Of a DNA stretch of 64,000 nt, positions 37,027 to 46,475 are shown piece after piece. This DNA is from Solemya velum gill symbiont (GTDB lineage: Bacteria > Pseudomonadota > Gammaproteobacteria > Chromatiales > Chromatiaceae). A program made the position numbers and the translations under genes. Positions within the stretch are counted from its first letter, which is position 1. Every line of letters starts with the position of its first letter. Location: positions 62,001 to 126,000 of the forward strand of contig NZ_JRAA01000001.1 of assembly GCF_000787395.1 (NCBI RefSeq), read 5' to 3'. Under the pieces are notes generated by a model that was not told where the DNA came from, did not search any database, and saw only the letters and a program-made list of their open reading frames with translations.

Positions 37027-37725
37027 CTACGCCGACAGCTGTTTGCCGTGGGCCTCACGCTGCCCCATTATCTCCCTGATCTTTCCGGCCACATCATCCG
37101 GGCTATGGAGAGCGTCAGTCTCTTCAGCAGGAAATGCCTGCCGACGGATGCCGGTGGCAACAATGCCCGGGTCATAGCTGTTGACCCTGATGGAGCTGTT
37201 CTCGAGCTCATATGCGAGAATCGACATCAGTGCCTTGCTTCCTGCTTTCGAGACGCCATAGGCACCCTGGTAGGCTTTCGCCTCGCTGCCCAAACCATCG
37301 GCACAGAAAAGGATCGATGCAGCTTGTGACTTTCTCAGCAATGGTAAAAGTGCCCGGGTCAACAGAAAGGGGGCATTGAGATTGGTCTGCATCACCTTGA
37401 ACCAGTTCTCGATATCATAATCATCTACACGGCTCATCACGCCGAGCATTGCGGCGCAGTGCAGCAGTCCATCTAATTGTTCGAAATTATCTGCTACTGT
37501 GTTGGCCAGCTGTTCATAATCATCACCCGTCGCACCGTTTAAATCCATCGGGTAGATGGCGGCTTCCGGAAAACCGGCTGCCTCGATCTCGTCGTAGAGT
37601 GATTCAAGACCTGCGACATCCTTATCGAGAAGGATAACTGTTACACCTGACTCGGCCAGGGCCTTGCTGGCAGCTCTGCCTATGTCATTGGCAGCACCGG
37701 TAACCAGTATTGTTGAGTTGGACAT
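37027..37725 (-). CDS. Short-chain dehydrogenase (YciK-like)
   Basis: 232 residues from ATG 37725 (MSNSTILVTGAAND). Rossmann motif TGAANDIGRAASKAL, the NxxG-like CAAMLGV and catalytic YGVSKAGSKAL with Ser in SILFCADGLG. Its place at the end of the ubiG-mupP group matches YciK of Pseudomonas, whose substrate is not established. It lies 26 bases after the isoprenoid-synthase-like gene and is convergent with the cytochrome gene. Confidence 0.85.
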   Translation of the reverse strand: MSNSTILVTGAANDIGRAASKALAESGVTVILLDKDVAGLESLYDEIEAAGFPEAAIYPMDLNGATGDDYEQLANTVADNFEQLDGLLHCAAMLGVMSRVDDYDIENWFKVMQTNLNAPFLLTRALLPLLRKSQAASILFCADGLGSEAKAYQGAYGVSKAGSKALMSILAYELENSSIRVNSYDPGIVATGIRRQAFPAEETDALHSPDDVAGKIREIMGQREAHGKQLSA

Positions 37726-37751
37726 GCGTCGTTTTCCTGTCAAATATTTTG

Positions 37752-38435
37752 CTATTGTCTCATTGCATGACGTTTGCGCCAAACATGCCAGAGGATTTCA
37801 ATTGGTGTCAGTTCCAGGGGGGCATTCTCTTTGCTTCCTTGTCCACGCCTGATTTTTTCTGCAAGTCTGTCAGCAACGACCGCCTGTGCGGTGACAGGCC
37901 CCGGTGGTAATTCACATTTGGGTAATTCTATCTCCTCAAGGGGGGCGGGATTAGCAACGGGTTCTTTTGCAAGCTGCCGTACAAGGTAATCGAAGCTGCC
38001 GACTTGTGCCGCAGTTTCAAGCGCTGCTGGTTCTTCAGTATAGGGCAGGGTGAGCAACTGGCTGAAGCTGCCACCGATTAACCTTGCCTCGTTGACCGAA
38101 AACCGGTTTTCCTGAACAAGCGTGGCAATACCATTGAGCATATCGAGAAGATGCTCTTGCCGATTGATCTTTTGTTGTTGCATCGCCTCTACCAGTGGAT
38201 GTCTGCTGGTGTCGAAGTTGTCTGTGATTTCTGTGAGCCACCAGGCGAGTTTTGCACTTGCAACAGCCCTCTCTTCAATTTCTGTCAGGCGTTGCAGTTC
38301 CCGGTACCAGGCAAACAGCAATGCCTGTCTCTGTTGCAGTTGTTGCGGCGAAAAGCGAACAATATAGTAGGCTGTAGAGCCTGCCGGAGTTGTGCTGTTG
38401 GGAAATCCGTATTCCTCTGCTGCCTGCTCGTGCAT
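37752..38435 (-). CDS. Short squalene/phytoene synthase-superfamily protein
   Basis: 227 residues from ATG 38435, one base after the mupP stop. The N-terminal part has the helical isoprenoid-synthase pattern: YYIVRFSPQQLQQRQALLFAWYRELQRL and AKLAWWLTEI, similar to NDUFAF6-like and squalene/phytoene synthase proteins. The DxxxD metal motifs of active enzymes are not evident (RHPLVEAM, DNFDTSRH), and the protein is about 60 residues shorter than typical synthases. It may be a divergent or noncatalytic member. The link to ubiG and mupP suggests an envelope or quinone role, but this is only context. Confidence 0.6.
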   Translation of the reverse strand: MHEQAAEEYGFPNSTTPAGSTAYYIVRFSPQQLQQRQALLFAWYRELQRLTEIEERAVASAKLAWWLTEITDNFDTSRHPLVEAMQQQKINRQEHLLDMLNGIATLVQENRFSVNEARLIGGSFSQLLTLPYTEEPAALETAAQVGSFDYLVRQLAKEPVANPAPLEEIELPKCELPPGPVTAQAVVADRLAEKIRRGQGSKENAPLELTPIEILWHVWRKRHAMRQ

Positions 38436-38436
38436 A

Positions 38437-39099
38437 TCAGTCGGGCTGCAGCAGTAGAGAGAGTTGCTCAGGCGTCTCAAGGGTGATATCGGCATTCCAC
38501 TCGTCGGGCTGATCTTCATCCTGAATATAGCCCCACAAGGCGACAGCTGATTGCATGCCTGCATCATTTCCTGCCCTGATGTCCCGTTCCGCGTCACCAA
38601 CATAGAGACATTGTGGCGGCGGCACCCTGATCAATTCGCTTGCGTGCAGCAGGGGCATCGGGTGAGGTTTGTTCTTTTCGCATGTATCGCCGCTGACAAT
38701 GCAACTGCTGCGTTCACTCAGGCCCATGGCATCCATCAATGGGTCAGTCAGCCATGCCGGTTTGTTGGTGACGATCCCCCATGGCATATGTTGCCGCTCG
38801 AGAAGATTCATTACCTCGTCCATGCCGTCAAACAGGCGCGTGTGACGGGCGATGTTCTCTTCGTATACTGATAACAGGTGGGCCTTGCGAGATTCGAAAC
38901 CTTCATCTTTCGGCTCGAGTCCGAAGCCGAGCCTGATCAGTGCAACCCCGCCGTGGGAGACCACGGGCCGGATCTTTTTATATTCTAGTAGCGGACGATC
39001 GAATGCTTCCAGCGTACGATTCAGCGCATAGGCGAGATCAGGTGCAGTGTCGGCAAAGGTGCCATCCAGGTCAAACAGGACAGCTTTAATCATTTCCAT
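38437..39099 (-). CDS. mupP: HAD phosphatase, MupP/Gph type
   Basis: 220 residues. HAD motifs: DLDGTFADTAPDLAYALNRTL, WGIVTNKPAW, KPHPMPLLHA and YVGDAERDIRAGNDAG. Directly after ubiG (three-base gap), as in Pseudomonas, where MupP dephosphorylates MurNAc-6-phosphate in cell-wall recycling. A phosphoglycolate phosphatase role is possible; the family cannot be split from sequence alone. Confidence 0.85.
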   Translation of the reverse strand: MEMIKAVLFDLDGTFADTAPDLAYALNRTLEAFDRPLLEYKKIRPVVSHGGVALIRLGFGLEPKDEGFESRKAHLLSVYEENIARHTRLFDGMDEVMNLLERQHMPWGIVTNKPAWLTDPLMDAMGLSERSSCIVSGDTCEKNKPHPMPLLHASELIRVPPPQCLYVGDAERDIRAGNDAGMQSAVALWGYIQDEDQPDEWNADITLETPEQLSLLLQPD

Positions 39100-39102
39100 A
39101 GA

Positions 39103-39816
39103 TTAAGGCTTGACCGCAGTCATCAGGTAATTGACATCAAAGTCGCATGGATTGAGCTTGTAGGTACGGGCCAGAGGGTTGTAGGTCATGCCGGTCAGGT
39201 CAGTGACGCCAAGGCCAGCAAGTCTGCAGCACTCTTCGAGTTCCGACGGGCGCATGAATTTGCGGTATTCATGTGTGCCTTTCGGCAGCATGTTGAGAAT
39301 GTATTCTGCGCCGACAACGGCCATCAGCCAGGCCTTGGGATTACGGTTAATTGTCGACAGGAAGAGTGTGCCACCAGGCTTTAACAGCTTTGCACAACTG
39401 GCTACGACAGAGGAGGGATCAGGTACGTGTTCGAGCATTTCCATGCAAGTGACGACATCAAAAGTAGCGGGCCTCTCGTCTGCGAATTTTTCAACCATGA
39501 CCTGTTGATAATCAACTTCGAGGCCTGACTCAAGCAGATGCAGACGGGCGACCTCCAGAGGTGCCTTGCCGGCATCTATACCTGTGACATGTGCGCCTCG
39601 TGCAGCCATGGATTCAGACAGGATGCCGCCTCCGCAGCCGACATCGAGAACCTGTTTGCCTGCCAGAGGGGCCGCAGAGTCAATATAATCGAGGCGTAGC
39701 GGATTAATATCGTGCAGCGGTTTGAATTCGCTTTGCGGATCCCACCAGCGTGACGCCAGCTCTTCGAATTTCTTGACCTCGGCTTGATCGACATTGTCAG
39801 CGGTAGTTGTACTCAT
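39103..39816 (-). CDS. ubiG: Ubiquinone biosynthesis O-methyltransferase
   Basis: 237 residues. SAM-dependent methylation of two hydroxyl groups on the ubiquinone ring. [20 protein letters not shown] and [15 protein letters not shown] are hallmark N-terminal motifs, then [29 protein letters not shown] and the C-terminal [13 protein letters not shown]... First gene of the ubiG-mupP group. Confidence 0.97.
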   Translation of the reverse strand: MSTTTADNVDQAEVKKFEELASRWWDPQSEFKPLHDINPLRLDYIDSAAPLAGKQVLDVGCGGGILSESMAARGAHVTGIDAGKAPLEVARLHLLESGLEVDYQQVMVEKFADERPATFDVVTCMEMLEHVPDPSSVVASCAKLLKPGGTLFLSTINRNPKAWLMAVVGAEYILNMLPKGTHEYRKFMRPSELEECCRLAGLGVTDLTGMTYNPLARTYKLNPCDFDVNYLMTAVKP

Positions 39817-39846
39817 GAGTCTCTCCCTGATTGGCTCAGGCTTCTA

Positions 39847-40647
39847 TTATAGAAAAAGTATCAGCAGAATTGCGCCGAGAATGACACGATAGATGACATA
39901 CGGCAGCATGCCTGTTTTGTCGAGCAGTTTGAGGAACCAGTGGATTGCGAGCCAGGCGAACAGGAAAGAGAGCACGGCTCCGATCAGCATGTCGCCCCAG
40001 TTGACTGCATCATCTCCGGAAATCAGCTTGTAGCTCACCAACACACCGGAAAGCAGAATTGTCGGAATCGCGAGAAAAAAGGAGAAGCGCGAAGCTTCCC
40101 GAGGCTTGTAGCCAAGCAGCAGGCCAGCGGTAATAGTGATACCAGAGCGTGAGGTTCCCGGTATAATTGCAAAAGCCTGCAGCAGGCCGATGAGCAATGC
40201 ATCCGTCACCTTCATGCTGTCGAGAGTGCGCTTCTTCTCACCACGCCAGTCGCTGTACCAGAGCAGCAGGCCGAAAAGAATACTGGCCAGTCCGATAACA
40301 ACAGGACTACGCAGGTCATCCATGGCAAACCCGACAGTCACCGCACCGATAATAACAATCGGCAGGGTCGCTATGATGATGTGTTTGCCGAGGTGGCTGT
40401 GGCTTGTCTCTGGCCCACGCAGCAGGTAATGCCGGGTCGTATCGATGGTGAGTGCCAGTACATCCTTGCGGAAATAGAGAATAACGGCGAGAAGTGAACC
40501 GACGTGGATGGCGACGTCAAATGAGAGTCCCTGGTCAGCCATACCATCGATATAAGGCGCAAGTGCCAGGTGCGCGGAACTCGAAATCGGAAGAAATTCA
40601 GTGATGCCCTGTACGAAGGCGAGAAACAGTATGTGTAGGAAATCCAC
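39847..40647 (-). CDS. uppP: Undecaprenyl-diphosphatase UppP (BacA)
   Basis: 266 residues, about eight membrane helices. Dephosphorylates undecaprenyl pyrophosphate to recycle the lipid carrier for peptidoglycan synthesis. FVQGITEFLPISSSAHL (Glu-rich motif) and IIPGTSRSGITITAGLLLG are the two catalytic signatures. It ends 30 bases before ubiG. Confidence 0.97.
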   Translation of the reverse strand: MDFLHILFLAFVQGITEFLPISSSAHLALAPYIDGMADQGLSFDVAIHVGSLLAVILYFRKDVLALTIDTTRHYLLRGPETSHSHLGKHIIIATLPIVIIGAVTVGFAMDDLRSPVVIGLASILFGLLLWYSDWRGEKKRTLDSMKVTDALLIGLLQAFAIIPGTSRSGITITAGLLLGYKPREASRFSFFLAIPTILLSGVLVSYKLISGDDAVNWGDMLIGAVLSFLFAWLAIHWFLKLLDKTGMLPYVIYRVILGAILLILFL

Positions 40648-40787
40648 TGAGCGGGCTATATGGCGAAAGAATGGCCATATGATACGGAATTAAGCCGCTT
40701 ATTGCACCAGTAGATGATCCACGATGAAGAGAGCCCCGTATCCCGGGCAGTTGGCGACCGTTGCGGAATGCGGGGGGCACAAGCCCT

Positions 40788-41663
40788 TTATTGCGTGGAA
40801 TTTTCCAGCGCGATGATGCGTTCATCCAGCGGCGGGTGGCTGCTGAAAAGGCTTTTAACCTTGCCACTGATGCCGAATGCCGCCATCTCGTCCGGCAGGG
40901 GCTCCGGATCATGCGCTGTCTGCAGGCGCCTGAGAGCAGCAATCATCTTGTGTCTGCCTGCCAGGGCGGCGCCTCCTGCATCGGCGCGAAACTCGCGGCG
41001 GCGTGAGAACCACATGACGATCATCGAGGCGAGCAGCGAGAAAATGATCTGCGCAACAATTGACCCAATGTAATAGCCGGGACCGTATCCACGTTCTGTT
41101 TTGAAAACAACCCGGTCAACCAGGTGTCCGACAACGCGTGAGAAGAAGATGACGAAGCTGTTTACTATTCCCTGTATCAGGGTCAGTGTCACCATGTCAC
41201 CATTCGCCACGTGAGTGACTTCATGGGCAAGTACGGCTTCAACCTCGTCGCGGTTCATGTTCTCCAGCAGACCGGTACTGACGGCAACCAGTGAATTATT
41301 GCGGTTGGCTCCGGTTGCAAAGGCATTCGGTGCGGGTGAGTTGAAGATACCAACTTCAGGCATGCCGATACCTGCCTGCTGAGCCTGGCGGGTGACTGTA
41401 TCGACGAGCCACTGTTCGGCCTGGCCGCTTGGCGTCTCGATGATCTGAACACCCATGCTGCGCTTTGCCAACCACTTGGACATAAACAGGGAGAAGAAGG
41501 AACCACCGAAACCGATCACCACAGAAAGCACCAGCAGTGCCTGCAGGTTCATATCAGCGCCGTTCTCCTGCAGTATGCCCTCGATGCCGAGCAGCTGGAA
41601 AATAATACCAACAAGCAGTAAGACGGCGAAGTTGGTCGCCAGGAAGAGAAAAATGCGTTGCAT
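40788..41663 (-). CDS. htpX: Membrane metalloprotease HtpX
   Basis: 291 residues. M48 family inner-membrane protease for misfolded membrane proteins. Two N-terminal helices, the zinc motif [19 protein letters not shown] with HEVTH, further helices and the third ligand Glu in [16 protein letters not shown]. It ends with the usual [15 protein letters not shown]. Divergent from dcd; a GC-rich hairpin lies in the gap (41683-41701). Between its stop and uppP is a 140-base gap without a gene. Confidence 0.96.
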   Translation of the reverse strand: MQRIFLFLATNFAVLLLVGIIFQLLGIEGILQENGADMNLQALLVLSVVIGFGGSFFSLFMSKWLAKRSMGVQIIETPSGQAEQWLVDTVTRQAQQAGIGMPEVGIFNSPAPNAFATGANRNNSLVAVSTGLLENMNRDEVEAVLAHEVTHVANGDMVTLTLIQGIVNSFVIFFSRVVGHLVDRVVFKTERGYGPGYYIGSIVAQIIFSLLASMIVMWFSRRREFRADAGGAALAGRHKMIAALRRLQTAHDPEPLPDEMAAFGISGKVKSLFSSHPPLDERIIALENSTQ

Positions 41664-41835
41664 CTGTTACTCCGAAATAGGGGAGCCCCGTCCCGGGGCT
41701 CTGAAAAATCGTCAATATGGTCTGTTTATATGGGCTTTGGGCGTCAATTTCAAGTAGGGGGCTCGCCAATTGCCGGGTGTCGGAGTACACTCTCGCCTGG
41801 TTTTATCGATATTGGCAGGAACAGAGAGTTTTCGC

Positions 41836-42402
41836 ATGACAATCAAGTCTGACAAATGGATTCGCCGCATGGCCGAGAGCCACGGCATGATAGAGCCCTT
41901 TGAAGCGGGGCAGGTACGTGATCTCGAGCATGGGCGCGCGATCTCCTATGGAACCTCCAGCTACGGCTACGATGTACGCTGTGCGGATGAGTTCAAGATT
42001 TTTACCAATATCAATTCAGCTGTAGTTGACCCCAAAAATTTTGACGACGAGAGTTTCGTTGATGTGACCTCGGATGTCTGTATTATCCCGCCGAACTCTT
42101 TTGCGCTGGCACGTACGGTTGAATATTTGCGCATTCCACGCAACGTGCTGACAATCTGTCTTGGCAAGTCAACCTATGCCCGCTGCGGCATCATCGTTAA
42201 TGTCACGCCGCTTGAGCCGGAATGGGAAGGACACGTGACGCTCGAGTTTTCTAACACCACGCCGCTGCCGGCAAAAATCTACGCCAACGAGGGTGTTGCC
42301 CAGTTTCTCTTCTTTGAGTCTGACGAGGTGTGTGAAACTTCCTACAAGGATCGTGGCGGCAAGTACCATGGCCAGACAGGTGTGACCCTGCCGCGTTCCT
42401 GA
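41836..42402 (+). CDS. dcd: dCTP deaminase
   Basis: 188 residues from ATG 41836; the upstream extension is not conserved. Converts dCTP to dUTP for thymidylate synthesis. IEPF then [60 protein letters not shown] with the catalytic Glu, and [12 protein letters not shown] all match. It faces purN with a 27-base gap. Confidence 0.96.
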   Translation: MTIKSDKWIRRMAESHGMIEPFEAGQVRDLEHGRAISYGTSSYGYDVRCADEFKIFTNINSAVVDPKNFDDESFVDVTSDVCIIPPNSFALARTVEYLRIPRNVLTICLGKSTYARCGIIVNVTPLEPEWEGHVTLEFSNTTPLPAKIYANEGVAQFLFFESDEVCETSYKDRGGKYHGQTGVTLPRS

Positions 42403-42429
42403 TCAATATTCAGGAGCAGTGATTCCCGC

Positions 42430-43071
42430 TTACAACTCATCCAGCTGTAGCGGGGCGTCGAGAGGTTCTCCGTCAAACAGCGGTTTGTTATCTTTACACG
42501 TAAGGCGTCCTTCAGCGATCCAGTTAACCACCAGCGGGTAGATCTGGTGCTCTTTTTTGAGCAGGCGTTCAGCGAGACTGTCGCTGGTGTCATCTTTCTC
42601 TACCCCGATCCTGGCCTGTAAAACAACCGGGCCACCATCGAGTTCCTCGGTAACGAAATGGACACTGGCGCCATGGGTGGTGTCGCCGTTTTCCAGAACG
42701 CGGCGATGTGTGTGCAGACCCTTGTAATCGGGCAGCAGCGACGGATGGATGTTTAGCAAGCGGCAGCTGTAGTGGCGCACAAAGTCACTCGTCAGAATGC
42801 GCATGAAACCGGCAAGCAGTACAAGCGACGGTTTAAAGCTGTCGATCGTATTGATTAGCTCGGCATCGTAGCTGTCGCGGTCAGCGAAACCGGCATGGTC
42901 AACCACAACTGATTTGACGCCAGCGTTTGCTGCGCGTTGCAGTGCATAGGCATCGGGCCTGTTGCTGACGACAGCAACGACTTCCGCAGCAAAGTCAGGC
43001 TCGGCGACAGCATCCAGGATTGCCTGCAGGTTACTGCCATTACCGGAAACAAGAACGACAATACGAAGCAT
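42430..43071 (-). CDS. purN: Phosphoribosylglycinamide formyltransferase
   Basis: 213 residues from ATG 43071 (MLRIVVLVSGNGSNLQAI). Transfers formyl from 10-formyl-THF to GAR. The formyl-binding NIHPSLLPDYKGLHTHRRVL and HFVTEELDGGPVV are present. It starts 13 bases after purM and a long upstream frame extension inside purM is rejected. Confidence 0.97.
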   Translation of the reverse strand: MLRIVVLVSGNGSNLQAILDAVAEPDFAAEVVAVVSNRPDAYALQRAANAGVKSVVVDHAGFADRDSYDAELINTIDSFKPSLVLLAGFMRILTSDFVRHYSCRLLNIHPSLLPDYKGLHTHRRVLENGDTTHGASVHFVTEELDGGPVVLQARIGVEKDDTSDSLAERLLKKEHQIYPLVVNWIAEGRLTCKDNKPLFDGEPLDAPLQLDEL

Positions 43072-43084
43072 GCGTCTGATCGTA

Positions 43085-44122
43085 TTAGCTGTAGATAACC
43101 CGAGAGCCTTCGTCACCCTTGACGATACGGCCGATACGGTAGACTGTCTCTCCCTCAGCTTGCAGCAGTTCAGTGGCGCGCTCGCTTTCATCTTCGGGAA
43201 CAACGACAACCATGCCGACTCCACAGTTGAAAGTACGCAGCATTTCCGACTCTTCGACACCACCTTTGTCCTGCAACCAGCGGAACAGGGGAGGCATCTC
43301 CCAGCTGTCGAGACTGATTTCTGCATTGAGGCCGTCAGGCAGAACGCGCGGCAGGTTCTCCGGCAGGCCACCTCCGGTGATATGTGCAAGTGCATGCACT
43401 TCAGATGATTCGATCACTTTCAGCAGTTGCTTGACGTAAATACGCGTCGGTGCAATCAGCGCATCACCAAGTGGACGGCCATCGATCTCTTCAGCGAGAT
43501 CGGCATCAGCTGCCTGCAGAATACGGCGAATCAGCGAATAGCCATTGGAGTGCGGGCCGGATGAGGCGAGCCCCAGAATAACGTCGCCCTCGTTGACGGC
43601 CTCGGGAGAGAGCAGCTTGCTCTTTTCGACAATGCCAACCGCAAAGCCCGCAAGGTCATAATCCTCACCCTCGTACATACCGGGCATTTCAGCAGTTTCA
43701 CCGCCAATCAGTGCGGCACCCGACTGCAAGCATCCCTCTGCAATACCGGTGACGATCTGCACGCCGGTTTCAACTTCGAGTTTGCCGGTTGCATAGTAAT
43801 CAAGAAAGAAGAGGGGCTCGGCACCGGCAACGATGATGTCATTGACGCACATGGCAACCAGGTCGATTCCGATGGTGTCATGCTTGCCGAGCATCATGGC
43901 AACTTTCAGCTTGGTGCCGACGCCATCAGTACCGGAAACCAGCACCGGCTGCTTGTATTGATCAGTCGGCAGTTCAAAGAGGCCGCCGAAGCCACCGAGT
44001 CCGGCAAGTACACCAGGACGAAAGGTTTTTTTGACGACAGGGCCGATACGGTCAACCAGTCTGTTTCCGGCGTCGATGTCGACACCCGCATCGCGGTAGC
44101 TGAGAGAAGTTTTGTCGCTCAC
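43085..44122 (-). CDS. purM: Phosphoribosylformylglycinamidine cyclo-ligase
   Basis: 345 residues. AIR synthetase. The family motifs [70 protein letters not shown] and [17 protein letters not shown] are in order. It forms a purM-purN operon. Confidence 0.98.
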   Translation of the reverse strand: MSDKTSLSYRDAGVDIDAGNRLVDRIGPVVKKTFRPGVLAGLGGFGGLFELPTDQYKQPVLVSGTDGVGTKLKVAMMLGKHDTIGIDLVAMCVNDIIVAGAEPLFFLDYYATGKLEVETGVQIVTGIAEGCLQSGAALIGGETAEMPGMYEGEDYDLAGFAVGIVEKSKLLSPEAVNEGDVILGLASSGPHSNGYSLIRRILQAADADLAEEIDGRPLGDALIAPTRIYVKQLLKVIESSEVHALAHITGGGLPENLPRVLPDGLNAEISLDSWEMPPLFRWLQDKGGVEESEMLRTFNCGVGMVVVVPEDESERATELLQAEGETVYRIGRIVKGDEGSRVIYS

Positions 44123-44271
44123 TTGGCAGATCTTTCAGGTGGAATGAAAACCTGTTCATTCTAGCAGAGATTTGCGTGCGAATCGGATCGGTTTTCCCTC
44201 TTTATCACGCTTTTGCCGTTTGTCTTCTAACAGGATATGATTTCTCTATTACAACACGAGGAAAATGCGTT

Positions 44272-44742
44272 TTGCAGGCAAGCACACTCGACAGATCACT
44301 GGCCAGACAACTGCCGTCCGGGGCGACCCTCGGTGCGCTCGGCCGTCTGTGCGAGGAGAACTACGCGCTGTTGACGTCACTCGTGCCAACAGTTTCGTCA
44401 CTCAGCGGGCGTTTCTGTGCAAACCCATCCAACTATCCACCGTTAGTGATGTTGGTGACTCGCGAGGGGCCCTATACCCAGCGTCTTTTCATGACACACC
44501 TCTTCAGCGGAGATCAGGATGCGGCGCCGGTCAGTATCCCGGATGCCCACCTGGTTCTCTATCATGACGCACAGACTCTTGAGGTGGAGCACTTCGGCAA
44601 GCAGATGATTCTTCCTGTCGACGGCCTCTATTCCAACCCCGGCCTCCACCAGAAATGGCGTGCCAACCTCTTTCTGAACCGCTGGTTGCGCTTCTGCTTG
44701 TCGCATACCTATATGTTAACTGACATTAATAAAGAAGAATAA
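44272..44742 (+). CDS. yqiB: DUF1249 (YqiB) family protein
   Basis: About 156 residues from a TTG at 44272 with a GAGGA ribosome site eight bases upstream. A frame reaching 44176 exists but its N-terminus does not align with the family. Conserved pieces are LCEENYALLTSLVP, LVLYHDAQTLEVEHF and the closing NPGLHQKWRANLFLNRWLRFCLSHTY. The family is uncharacterised. It is convergent with nothing and divergent from purM. Confidence 0.8.
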   Translation: MQASTLDRSLARQLPSGATLGALGRLCEENYALLTSLVPTVSSLSGRFCANPSNYPPLVMLVTREGPYTQRLFMTHLFSGDQDAAPVSIPDAHLVLYHDAQTLEVEHFGKQMILPVDGLYSNPGLHQKWRANLFLNRWLRFCLSHTYMLTDINKEE

Positions 44743-44801
44743 GTCACTAATATATAACTAAAAATAACATCCATAATCCTCTTCGTGTTTTCCGCAAAAA
44801 T

Positions 44802-44835
44802 AATTGTTGACTAAAATACTAGGTTATCTAATAAT
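44802..44835 (+). promoter_or_regulatory. iscR promoter with an IscR type 1-like site
   Basis: TTGACT at 44807-44812 and TAATAA around 44829-44834 form a sigma-70 promoter. The overlapping TTGACTAAAATACTAGGTTAT resembles the type 1 IscR operator at the E. coli isc promoter, so IscR with its [2Fe-2S] cluster probably represses its own gene here. Confidence 0.55.
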
Positions 44836-44879
44836 TACCTACAAGATAACTCGGAAATCATCCGTGTGGAGAATCGAAT

Positions 44880-45341
44880 ATGCGTTTATCAACAAAAGGT
44901 CGTTATGCAGTTACCGCAATGCTGGATCTGGCACTACATGGTGAAAAGGGTCCGGTAACACTGGCAGATATCTCTGAGAATCAGGGCATCTCCCTCTCTT
45001 ACCTGGAGCAGCTGTTTGCTTCTCTGCGTAGCAAGGGACTGGTTCGTGGTGTGCGTGGTCCGGGTGGTGGTTACTATCTCGGACGTGAAATGGACGAGAT
45101 TACGATCGCTAACATCATCTGTGCAGTCGATGAGTGGGTAGAGTTTACCCGCTGCCAGGGCAAGGGCAACTGCCGTGGTGGACAGCGCTGCCTGACTCAC
45201 TCCCTGTGGGATGAACTGAGTGAGCAGATATACAACTTTCTTGAAGGCATCACCCTCGGTGACCTGGTCAAGCGTGGTGATATCCTCGATGTGGTTAAAT
45301 CACAGCGCCAGGACAAAGAGGGAATGCGCGTCGTAATATAG
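44880..45341 (+). CDS. iscR: Iron-sulfur cluster regulator IscR (Rrf2 family)
   Basis: 153 residues. Winged-helix [19 protein letters not shown] and the recognition region [29 protein letters not shown]. Cluster ligands Cys92, Cys98, Cys104 and His107 are in place ([17 protein letters not shown]). No iscS/iscU follows; the next genes are on the other strand, so the isc operon must be elsewhere or the gene is orphaned. It could also be an RsrR/NsrR-like paralogue, but ligand spacing fits IscR. Confidence 0.93.
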   Translation: MRLSTKGRYAVTAMLDLALHGEKGPVTLADISENQGISLSYLEQLFASLRSKGLVRGVRGPGGGYYLGREMDEITIANIICAVDEWVEFTRCQGKGNCRGGQRCLTHSLWDELSEQIYNFLEGITLGDLVKRGDILDVVKSQRQDKEGMRVVI

Positions 45342-45343
45342 TC

Positions 45344-45583
45344 TCAGCAGAGCCAGCGAACCAGGTGATAAACCCGCTGGCTCTCTGATGAAAACGATGG
45401 TCCATAGACGACTGCGGCATGAATGCCGCGGTCGGGATCATGACCTGCAAGGGCGCTCTGCTCATCCTGCATCTCCCTGACACACCCCTCTGAAAAGCGT
45501 TTCCTGTTTTTTCGCTTGCTTGATACAAGTGCGAATACAGTTGCCTGCACACTTGCATCCGGATCAACGGGGAAGGGTGTCAT
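45344..45583 (-). CDS. Small hypothetical protein downstream of the FNR-type regulator
   Basis: 79 residues from ATG 45583, 11 bases after the regulator stop. No domain is recognised; the sequence is polar with SSKRKNRKRF basic and RVYHLVRWLC at the end. It fills the space between convergent iscR and the regulator. A competing frame (45295-45567) overlaps the iscR end and looks like a shadow. It may be a real small gene or chance. Confidence 0.4.
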   Translation of the reverse strand: MTPFPVDPDASVQATVFALVSSKRKNRKRFSEGCVREMQDEQSALAGHDPDRGIHAAVVYGPSFSSESQRVYHLVRWLC

Positions 45584-45594
45584 GGGACGACCGC

Positions 45595-46308
45595 TTACTC
45601 CTCTTCTATCAGCAGGGCAAGTTCATCCCTGTCAATTCGTGCGCGCTGGCCGGGTAGCATGCTGACGATGTCTGAACGCCGTAATTCGGCAACGATACGA
45701 CTGACAGTTTCTGTTGTCAGTGCCACCATTGCGCCGATATCCTCTCGAACAGGCAGAGTGAAACTGCCATCCGCCTGGGTTGTATTCGCGTCGAGCCACA
45801 ACAGCAGGTTGATCACACGGTTGCGTGCCGTGCCTGTAGAGAGTTGGGTCAGCCAGGAATCTGCAGTAATGAGTGCATTTTTCCAACGTTCCAGCAACTG
45901 GCGATGCAGGCGCGGTGTCTCTTCCGAGAGCGTGTTGATGACAGTCATGGGGATCTGGCAGGTTTCCACCGGGGTCAGGGCGATTGCATCGTGCTGATAA
46001 TTACCACCAGTGGTTATCTCGATACCGGCAAGGTCACCAGGCCTGAGAATGCGCACGATTCTCGGCGTACCGTCAGGCAGATACTGCACCAGCTTAACCA
46101 GTCCTGAGCGCACTGTGTAGACATGCTCGGCGGCGCTCTCCAGGTGATAAAGTGCCTCACCATGTTTGAAAACGACCTCATGGATGGGATTGTGGATATG
46201 CACGAAATCTTCGTGTTCAAGATCCGCAAAGAGCGCCAGGTGACGTATGCCACAAGTTTCGCATTTCTCAGCGCCTGACCATGCTGTCTCTATCTTGTCC
46301 TGTTTCAT
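45595..46308 (-). CDS. Crp/FNR-family transcription regulator
   Basis: 237 residues from ATG 46308. A cyclic-nucleotide-fold sensor domain and a C-terminal HTH (EDIGAMVALTTETVSRIVAELRRS) whose E-xx-SR-type recognition helix fits TTGAT-N4-ATCAA sites. Cysteines are C16, C19 and C117 (EKCETC, VETCQIP). FNR has four cluster ligands; the position matching E. coli C29 is not Cys here, so a standard [4Fe-4S] site is incomplete. It may be an FNR relative with changed sensing, or DNR-like. Single gene with a promoter region of about 165 bases upstream. Confidence 0.85.
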   Translation of the reverse strand: MKQDKIETAWSGAEKCETCGIRHLALFADLEHEDFVHIHNPIHEVVFKHGEALYHLESAAEHVYTVRSGLVKLVQYLPDGTPRIVRILRPGDLAGIEITTGGNYQHDAIALTPVETCQIPMTVINTLSEETPRLHRQLLERWKNALITADSWLTQLSTGTARNRVINLLLWLDANTTQADGSFTLPVREDIGAMVALTTETVSRIVAELRRSDIVSMLPGQRARIDRDELALLIEEE

Positions 46309-46475
46309 ATATGCCTGGTTACCTTTTGATCCCGATCGCGTGGGCAATTAAAACAACATACTCTTCTCACATGGAGCCCGGGTTGCTGTTACTTCTCTAA
46401 TTCGTGTACCTTAGCCACTTTCTTTTATTGTATCAATTGATATGATAATTAAATGATATGGCATTGCTGTGTAAA

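Noticed and set aside
41683-41701. GAGCCCCGTCCCGGGGCTC hairpin between htpX and dcd, considered as a terminator
   Set aside because: It lies between divergent genes at their 5' ends and has no T run, so no gene ends there; role unclear.
45295-45567. 90-residue minus-strand frame across the iscR end
   Set aside because: It overlaps iscR by nearly 50 bases, has no RBS, and competes with the better-placed 45344-45583 frame.
46435-46470. ATCAATTGAT palindrome upstream of the FNR-type regulator, considered as an FNR box
   Set aside because: The half-sites are in the wrong order and lack the four-base spacer, so it does not match TTGAT-N4-ATCAA.
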